Positions 58,300 through 64,000 of a DNA stretch of 64,000 bases are shown here, one piece after another. The DNA is taken from contig JAGYKK010000010.1 in NCBI GenBank assembly GCA_018401645.1, positions 1-64,000 of the forward strand, read 5' to 3'. How positions within the stretch are numbered: position 1 is the stretch's first letter; each line of letters opens with the position of its first letter. This DNA is from Mycobacterium sp. (lineage in GTDB: Bacteria > Actinomycetota > Actinomycetes > Mycobacteriales > Mycobacteriaceae). The translations under genes were made by a program, and so were the position numbers. A model generated the notes under the pieces. That model made no database searches. It had not been told where the DNA came from and worked only from the letters and a program-made list of their open reading frames with translations.

Positions 58300-59310
58300 T
58301 CACTCCGCTTTGGGGCTGCGGCCCAGTAGCAGCGCAACCGCGGCCTCGACGGACAGACCCCGGTGGCAAACCCGGTACACCGCATCGGTCAACGGCATCT
58401 CGACGTCGTAGCTCGAGGCCAGCGACAGGATCGCCGAACAGGAGGTGACGCCTTCGGCGACATGGCCCTCGGTGGCCAGGGTCGCCGCCTGCAGAGTCTG
58501 GCCACTGCCGAGGCGGTGCCCGAAACTACGATTGCGCGACTGCGCCGAAGTACAGGTGGCCACCAGGTCGCCTACGCCGGCGAGCCCGGCCAGGGTGGTC
58601 ACCTTGGCGCCCAACGCTATTCCCAACCGGATCATCTCGGCCAGGCCCCGGGTGATGATGGCCGCCGCGGTGTTCTCACCGAGTCCAACCCCGGAGGCCA
58701 TACCGCAGGCGAGCGCGATGACGTTCTTGCACGCCCCGCCGATCTCGGTGCCCGCGACATCGGTGTTGGTGTACGGCCGCAGGTATCCGGTGGCCAGCGC
58801 ACGCTGCAGAGCCACCGCCCGACCCGAATCGGTACACGCCACCACCGTCGCCGCGGGTTGCTCATCGGCGATCTCGGCGGCGAGGTTGGGCCCGGAGACC
58901 ACCGCGACCTGACCGGGATCCACCCCGGTGACCGCGACGATAACCTGACTCATCCGCAGACACGTGCCCAGTTCGATGCCCTTGGCAAGGCTGACCAGGG
59001 TGGCTCCGGCAGCGATATCCCCCCGCCATGCCTCAAGGTTCGCCCGCATGGTCTGCGACGGAACGCCCAGCACCACCGTGGACACACCGCGCAGAGCCTC
59101 GGCTGGGTCGGCGGTGGCACGGATCGCCGTGGGCAGCACCACCCCGGGCAGATAGCCGACATTAGTGCGAGCGGCGTTGATCTCCTCGGCGATCTCCGGC
59201 CGGCGCGCCCACAACCGGACGTCGTTTCCGGCGTCGGCCAACACCTTCGCCACAGCGGTGCCCCACGCCCCGGCGCCCATCACCGTCGCCGTGCCGAGCG
59301 AACCGCTCAC
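58300..59310 (-). CDS. gpsA: Glycerol-3-phosphate dehydrogenase [NAD(P)+]
   Basis: 336 residues from a GTG at 59310 (GGAGAGG upstream). Rossmann motif '[20 protein letters not shown]', '[20 protein letters not shown]' and the catalytic Lys region '[20 protein letters not shown]' with '[18 protein letters not shown]'. Makes sn-glycerol 3-phosphate for phospholipid synthesis. Corresponds to gpdA2 (Rv2982c). Opens the gpsA-PLP enzyme-ddl cluster and is divergent from fbiD. Intact. Confidence 0.95.
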   Translation of the reverse strand: MSGSLGTATVMGAGAWGTAVAKVLADAGNDVRLWARRPEIAEEINAARTNVGYLPGVVLPTAIRATADPAEALRGVSTVVLGVPSQTMRANLEAWRGDIAAGATLVSLAKGIELGTCLRMSQVIVAVTGVDPGQVAVVSGPNLAAEIADEQPAATVVACTDSGRAVALQRALATGYLRPYTNTDVAGTEIGGACKNVIALACGMASGVGLGENTAAAIITRGLAEMIRLGIALGAKVTTLAGLAGVGDLVATCTSAQSRNRSFGHRLGSGQTLQAATLATEGHVAEGVTSCSAILSLASSYDVEMPLTDAVYRVCHRGLSVEAAVALLLGRSPKAE

Positions 59311-59354
59311 CTGACACCTCTCCTCCGCAGCCACCCCGCCAGAATCAACCCTAA

Positions 59355-60059
<705 letters not shown>

Positions 60060-60115
60060 ACCGGCGAATCGGCAGTGCCATTCCGCCGAAACCCGCGATG
60101 GGGGATGATGAGGTC

Positions 60116-62260
60116 ATGACCGAGGCCGAGACCCAGTCCCGATCCCCCAGAGACGGTCGCAACACCCCCGAGGCGCCACCGGCAGCGACCGCGGCGGGCG
60201 CCGACAACCCCCTGCCGGAGAACCGCTACCTCAACCGCGAGTTGAGTTGGCTCGATTTCAACGCCCGGGTGCTTGGCCTGGCTGCCGACACCTCGATGCC
60301 ACTGCTGGAGCGGGCCAAATTCCTGGCGATCTTCGCCTCCAACCTCGACGAGTTCTACATGGTCCGAGTGGCGGGCCTCAAGCGCCGCGACGAGATGGGC
60401 CTCACGGTGCGGTCCGCCGACGGACTGACTCCACGCGAGCAGTTGCGCCGCCTCGAGGAGCGCACTCGCCAACTCGCCACCCGCCACGCCCAGGTGTTCC
60501 TGGACTCCGTTCGACCGGCATTGGCCGAGGAGGGTATCGAGATCATCGGTTGGACCGACCTCACCGATGCCGAACGCGCCGACCTGTCGAGATACTTTCA
60601 GGAGCAGGTGTTCCCGGTCCTGACCCCGCTCGCCGTCGATCCAGCCCATCCGTTCCCCTTCGTCAGCGGGTTGAGCCTGAACCTGGCCGTCACCGTCCGC
60701 ACTCCCGACGACGGCGGCGAGCACTTCGCCCGGGTGAAGGTGCCCGACAACGTCGACCGGTTCATCCGCCTCGACACCACCGACGGCCACCACGAAACCA
60801 TTCGCTTCCTGCCGACCGAGGAACTCATCGCGGCGTTTCTGCCAACCCTGTTTCCCGGGATGGAGATCGTCGAACGGTATGCCTTCCGGATCACCCGCAA
60901 CGCCGATATGGATGTCGAGGACCGCGACGAAGACCTGTTGCAAGCGCTCGAACGCGAGCTGGCCCGTCGCCGCTTCGGGCCGCCGGTGCGCCTGGAAATC
61001 TCCGGCGCCATCTCTGACCACATGATGGGCCTTCTGCTGCGCGAACTCGACGTGGATCCCGGCGATGTGGTCCAGTTACCGGGTCTGCTGGACCTCTCCG
61101 CGTTGTGGCAGATCTACGCCGTCGACCGCCCGGCTCTCAAGGACCCGCCGTTCGTTCCGGCCACCAACCCGGCATTCGGCGAACGCGAGACACCGAAGAG
61201 CATCTTCGCCACCCTGCGCGACGGAGACGTGCTCGTGCACCACCCCTACGAGTCGTTCTCCACGAGCGTGCAGCGATTCATCGAGCAGGCCGCCGCTGAT
61301 CCGCACGTGCTAGCCATCAAGCAGACGCTGTACCGCACCTCCGGTGACTCCCCGATCGTCAACGCTCTGATCGAGGCGGCGGCCGCGGGCAAGCAGGTGG
61401 TCGCACTAGTCGAGTTGAAAGCCCGCTTCGACGAACGGGCCAACATCAAGTGGGCGCGCGCTCTGGAGGACGCCGGCGTGCACGTGGTTTACGGACTGGT
61501 CGGATTGAAGACCCACTGCAAGACCTGTCTGGTGGTTCGGCGTGAGGGGTCGACCATCCGGCGCTACTGTCACATCGGCACCGGCAACTACAACCCGAAG
61601 ACCGCCCGCCTCTACGAAGATGTCGGTCTGCTGACGGCCTCGCCCGATATCGGTGCGGATCTCACCGACCTATTCAACTCACTCACCGGCTACTCACGCA
61701 AAGTGGGCTACCGCAACCTGTTGGTCGCACCGGAGGGAATCCGGAAGGGGATTCTTGAGCGCATCGAGCGAGAGATTGCCGCGCACCGGGAGGGCCACAC
61801 CGGCCGCATCCGGGTGAAGGCCAACGCGATCGTGGACGAGGGCATCATCGACGGTCTGTACCGCGCGTCCCAGGCCGGAGTCAGGGTTGAGGTGGTGGTG
61901 CGTGGCATCTGCGCACTACGTCCCGGCGTGGACGGCTTTTCGGAGAACATCACCGTGCGCTCGATACTCGGGCAGTTTCTCGAACATTCGCGCGTCATGC
62001 ACTTCGAGGCGATCGACGAGTTCTGGATCGGTAGCGCCGACATGATGCACCGCAACCTCGATCGCCGGGTCGAGGTGATGGCCCAGGTCAAGGATCGTCG
62101 ACTGACCGGCTACCTCGACGAGGTGTTCGAGTCCACGATGCACCCCTCGACCCGGTGTTGGGAACTCGGGGCCGACGGCACCTGGACACCGTCACCGCAG
62201 GATGGTCACCAGGTCCGGGATCATCAGGTGTGGCTGATGGAAAAGCATCGGCAGTCTTGA
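60116..62260 (+). CDS. ppk1: Polyphosphate kinase 1
   Basis: 714 residues from the ATG at 60116 (GAGG just upstream); ATG 60098 is an alternative. N-terminal domain '[20 protein letters not shown]' and '[20 protein letters not shown]'. The phosphohistidine catalytic site is '[20 protein letters not shown]'; the second HKD-like His is in '[18 protein letters not shown]'. '[20 protein letters not shown]' carries ATP-binding residues. Reversibly makes polyphosphate from ATP. The stop overlaps the TTG start of mutT1. Confidence 0.96.
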   Translation: MTEAETQSRSPRDGRNTPEAPPAATAAGADNPLPENRYLNRELSWLDFNARVLGLAADTSMPLLERAKFLAIFASNLDEFYMVRVAGLKRRDEMGLTVRSADGLTPREQLRRLEERTRQLATRHAQVFLDSVRPALAEEGIEIIGWTDLTDAERADLSRYFQEQVFPVLTPLAVDPAHPFPFVSGLSLNLAVTVRTPDDGGEHFARVKVPDNVDRFIRLDTTDGHHETIRFLPTEELIAAFLPTLFPGMEIVERYAFRITRNADMDVEDRDEDLLQALERELARRRFGPPVRLEISGAISDHMMGLLLRELDVDPGDVVQLPGLLDLSALWQIYAVDRPALKDPPFVPATNPAFGERETPKSIFATLRDGDVLVHHPYESFSTSVQRFIEQAAADPHVLAIKQTLYRTSGDSPIVNALIEAAAAGKQVVALVELKARFDERANIKWARALEDAGVHVVYGLVGLKTHCKTCLVVRREGSTIRRYCHIGTGNYNPKTARLYEDVGLLTASPDIGADLTDLFNSLTGYSRKVGYRNLLVAPEGIRKGILERIEREIAAHREGHTGRIRVKANAIVDEGIIDGLYRASQAGVRVEVVVRGICALRPGVDGFSENITVRSILGQFLEHSRVMHFEAIDEFWIGSADMMHRNLDRRVEVMAQVKDRRLTGYLDEVFESTMHPSTRCWELGADGTWTPSPQDGHQVRDHQVWLMEKHRQS

Positions 62261-63168
62261 GCAAAGCTAAATCCACCGCGCCGATTGTGGCTGCGGGGGC
62301 CGTGTTGTGGCAGCCCGATCCCGCCTCCGGTGACCCGCGGATCGCTGTCGTCCACCGCTCCCGATACGACGACTGGTCCCTACCGAAGGGCAAGGTCGAT
62401 CCGGGCGAGACCGAACCGGTTGCTGCGGTGCGCGAAATCTTCGAGGAGACCGGTCAACATGCCCACCTCGGCCGCCGACTGGGTCAGGTGAGTTACCCGA
62501 TTCCGGGCGGCACCAAGGTGGTCCACTACTGGGTGGCCCGAGGACACGGCGGGGAGTTCGTGGCCGGTGATGAAGTGGACCAACTGCTGTGGTTACCGGT
62601 AGCGGAGGCATCGACGCGGCTCAGTTATCCCGCTGACCGCAAAATACTCGCCCGATTCGCCAAGGCGCCCGCCGACACCCAGACCATTCTGATCGTCCGA
62701 CACGGAACAGCAGGCCGAAAGGCCCGGTACAAGGGCGATGACCGCAACCGACCCCTGGATACCAACGGCCATCGCCAGGCCGAATCACTGGTGCCCCAAC
62801 TGCTGGCATTCGGAGTCTCCGCCGTTTATGCCGCCGAACGGCTTCGGTGCTCGCAGACGGTCGAACCGTTGGCGCGCGCATTGGATGTGCCAATCTCGTT
62901 GGAGCCCTGCCTCACCGAGGAGGCGTATGCCGCCGACCCCAAGGCGGCGCGCCGCCGCGTCCTGCAGATCGTCGGATATGCCGGCACGCCGGCGATCTGC
63001 ACACAGGGCAAGGTGATCCCGTACCTGATCGACTGGTGGTGCTCCCGCGAAGGCATCAAGCCGGACCGCTCGCGAAACCGCAAGGGCAGTACCTGGATCC
63101 TGTCGCTAAACCAGGGCCGGCTTGTCGCCGCCGACCACCTCGCCAGCCCACTAGCGGCTGAGGTGTAA
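62257..63168 (+). CDS. mutT1: MutT1-type Nudix/histidine-phosphatase two-domain hydrolase
   Basis: 303 residues from a TTG at 62257 overlapping the ppk1 stop (TTGA); a GTG 24 bases upstream is possible. N-terminal Nudix domain with '[20 protein letters not shown]' followed by 'TGQ' (G-x5-E-x7-R-E-U-x-E-E). C-terminal histidine phosphatase-like domain from ~145 with '[19 protein letters not shown]' and '[20 protein letters not shown]'. Mycobacterial MutT1 hydrolyses 8-oxo-dGTP/8-oxo-GTP and diadenosine polyphosphates, protecting against oxidised nucleotides. Followed by a strong terminator. Confidence 0.95.
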   Translation: MSKAKSTAPIVAAGAVLWQPDPASGDPRIAVVHRSRYDDWSLPKGKVDPGETEPVAAVREIFEETGQHAHLGRRLGQVSYPIPGGTKVVHYWVARGHGGEFVAGDEVDQLLWLPVAEASTRLSYPADRKILARFAKAPADTQTILIVRHGTAGRKARYKGDDRNRPLDTNGHRQAESLVPQLLAFGVSAVYAAERLRCSQTVEPLARALDVPISLEPCLTEEAYAADPKAARRRVLQIVGYAGTPAICTQGKVIPYLIDWWCSREGIKPDRSRNRKGSTWILSLNQGRLVAADHLASPLAAEV

Positions 63169-63174
63169 TGAATG

Positions 63175-63210
63175 AAAACCGCCGCAGGCCGGTCGGCCTG
63201 CGGCGGTTTT
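63175..63210. terminator. Bidirectional intrinsic terminator between mutT1 and hupB
   Basis: Perfect 16-base inverted repeat (arms 63175-63190 and 63195-63210) with a 4-base GGTC loop: AAAACCGCCGCAGGCC / GGCCTGCGGCGGTTTT. The stem is GC-rich with A4/T4 at the ends, so it can act on both strands of these convergent genes. It is the clearest terminator in the window. Confidence 0.9.
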
Positions 63211-63223
63211 GCATGTACTGATG

Positions 63224-63937
63224 TTAGCGACGGCCCCTGGCCGGAGCCTTGCGGGCCGGAGCCTTCTTCACGGCCTTCTTGACGACCCGCTTGGCGGCAA
63301 CCTTGCGTGCCGGAGCCTTCTTCACGGCCTTCTTGACGACCCGCTTGACGGCGGCCTTCTTCACGGCTTTCTTGACGACCCTCTTCACTGCGGCCTTCTT
63401 GACAGCCTTGCGCACCGCAGGTTTCTTCGCGACCCGCTTAACGGCGGCCTTCTTCACGACCCGCTTGACGGCGGCCTTCTTCACGACCCGCTTGACGGCG
63501 GCCTTCTTGACGGCCTTCTTCACAGCGGCCTTCTTCACAACCTTCTTGGCCGGGGCCTTCTTGACGGCCTTCTTCGCAACAGCTTTCTTCACAGCAGTCT
63601 TCCTAACTGCGCCGCCAACGGCGCCTCTCTTGACAGCGGGTCCTTCGGTTGGGAGCTTTTGAGCACCAGAGACTATTGCTTTGAACTGCGCCCCCGGACG
63701 GAATGCGGGGACCGACGTCGGCTTAACCTTCACCGTTTCACCGGTGCGTGGGTTGCGCGCGACACGTGCGGCGCGGCGACGCCGTTCGAACACACCGAAG
63801 CCGGTGATTGTCACGCTGTCGCCTTTATTCACAGCGCGCACGATGGCGCTGATCAATTCCTCAACGGCATTGGTCGCCGTCCGGCGATCAGTGTCCAGTC
63901 TCGCCGTGAGAACCTCGATCAACTCTGCTTTGTTCAT
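63224..63937 (-). CDS. hupB: HU-family nucleoid protein HupB with lysine-rich tail
   Basis: 237 residues. Residues 1-90 are a canonical HU: '[20 protein letters not shown]', '[20 protein letters not shown]' and '[20 protein letters not shown]', the beta-arm that bends DNA. Residues ~100-237 are a mycobacteria-specific, histone-H1-like tail made of degenerate repeats such as '[18 protein letters not shown]' and ending '[14 protein letters not shown]'. It compacts the chromosome and affects iron-response genes and surface interactions. GGAGG stands 6 bases upstream of the ATG; the promoter lies at or beyond the window edge. Confidence 0.97.
   Translation of the reverse strand: MNKAELIEVLTARLDTDRRTATNAVEELISAIVRAVNKGDSVTITGFGVFERRRRAARVARNPRTGETVKVKPTSVPAFRPGAQFKAIVSGAQKLPTEGPAVKRGAVGGAVRKTAVKKAVAKKAVKKAPAKKVVKKAAVKKAVKKAAVKRVVKKAAVKRVVKKAAVKRVAKKPAVRKAVKKAAVKRVVKKAVKKAAVKRVVKKAVKKAPARKVAAKRVVKKAVKKAPARKAPARGRR
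63234..63600. repeat. Degenerate repeats encoding the HupB tail
   Basis: Repeated 9-30 base blocks (for example GCGGCCTTCTTCACGACCCG recurring around 63430-63500) encode the K-K-A-x-V-K-R-x-V tail. Near-identical units make the segment prone to in-frame copy change and to assembly collapse. Confidence 0.8.
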
Positions 63938-64000
63938 TCAAATCCTCCGAGACAGTGGTCCGCTCTGGACCGACTGGAGAACACGCTAAACCCTCTTCAC

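Noticed and set aside
63234..63600. hupB repeats as a CRISPR or mobile element
   Set aside because: They are in-frame coding repeats of the lysine-rich tail.

Overview
The window is a chromosomal segment from a high-GC actinobacterium of the family Mycobacteriaceae. Gene order follows the Mycobacterium tuberculosis stretch Rv2876 to Rv2986c almost gene for gene (rlmN-cdsA-frr-pyrH, amiC-tsf-rpsB, xerC-dprA-comM-yraN, rnhB-lepB-rplS, trmD-rimM-khpA-rpsP, ffh-glnD-glnB-amt-ftsY-smc, mutM-rnc-yceD-sepIVA, coaD-rsmD, VKOR-DsbA-lipN, recG, ung, thiL, ddl-gpsA, fbiD-ppk1-mutT1-hupB). GTG/TTG starts, ATGA/GTGA stop-start overlaps and the lysine-rich mycobacterial HupB tail agree. Several blocks that M. 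tuberculosis carries here are absent: the PDIM/PGL lipid locus between sepIVA and coaD, pyruvate carboxylase, fdhF/fdhD and pknI. It is therefore probably a non-tuberculous mycobacterium. The Rv comparisons are from memory, not from a search.

Layout. 1-4.2 kb: end of a photolyase gene, a DUF2631 membrane protein, and the pyrH-frr-cdsA-rlmN operon. 4.2-7.7 kb: amiC-tsf-rpsB. 7.7-14.4 kb: a broken M23 peptidase, xerC, the yraN-comM-dprA operon, a hydrolase/DUF4239 pair. 14-20 kb: secretion and translation genes (rnhB, lepB, rplS, lppW, trmD, rimM, khpA, rpsP). 20-23.9 kb: two D,D-carboxypeptidase paralogues around an MPT63-like secreted protein, and an amidohydrolase. 23.9-31.3 kb: SRP genes (ffh, ftsY) around the ammonium operon amt-glnB-glnD, which has two GlnR-type boxes upstream. 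31.3-33.9 kb: two decayed accessory genes (type 2 IPP isomerase, 13E12 HNH nuclease). 34-43 kb: smc, a persulfide dioxygenase/rhodanese gene behind a CsoR-like palindrome, and DNA repair, RNA and cell-envelope genes. 43-54.4 kb: coaD, rsmD, disulfide-bond genes, lipN, an aldo/keto reductase-like protein without its catalytic residues, recG, DAK2, rpmB, ung, a decayed GH6 cellulase. 54.4-64 kb: thiL, DUF3515, the gpsA-PLP enzyme-ddl operon, fbiD-ppk1-mutT1, a bidirectional terminator and hupB.

The most striking global feature is that about eleven genes (M23 peptidase, rnhB, glnD, idi2, HNH, smc, rsmD, recG, DAK2, GH6, thiL) are interrupted by one or several frameshifts or a stop, while most genes known or expected to be essential in mycobacteria (pyrH, frr, cdsA, tsf, rpsB, lepB, rplS, trmD, rpsP, ffh, ftsY, coaD, ddl, hupB) are intact; thiL is the likely exception. 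That pattern suggests real gene decay, but indel errors in a draft assembly cannot be excluded from the sequence alone. I see no CRISPR array, no tRNA or rRNA gene and no insertion sequence. No wholly new multi-gene system is evident. The best leads are the dead aldo/keto reductase, the operator-linked sulfur gene, the carboxypeptidase/MPT63 cassette and a 29-bp minisatellite.
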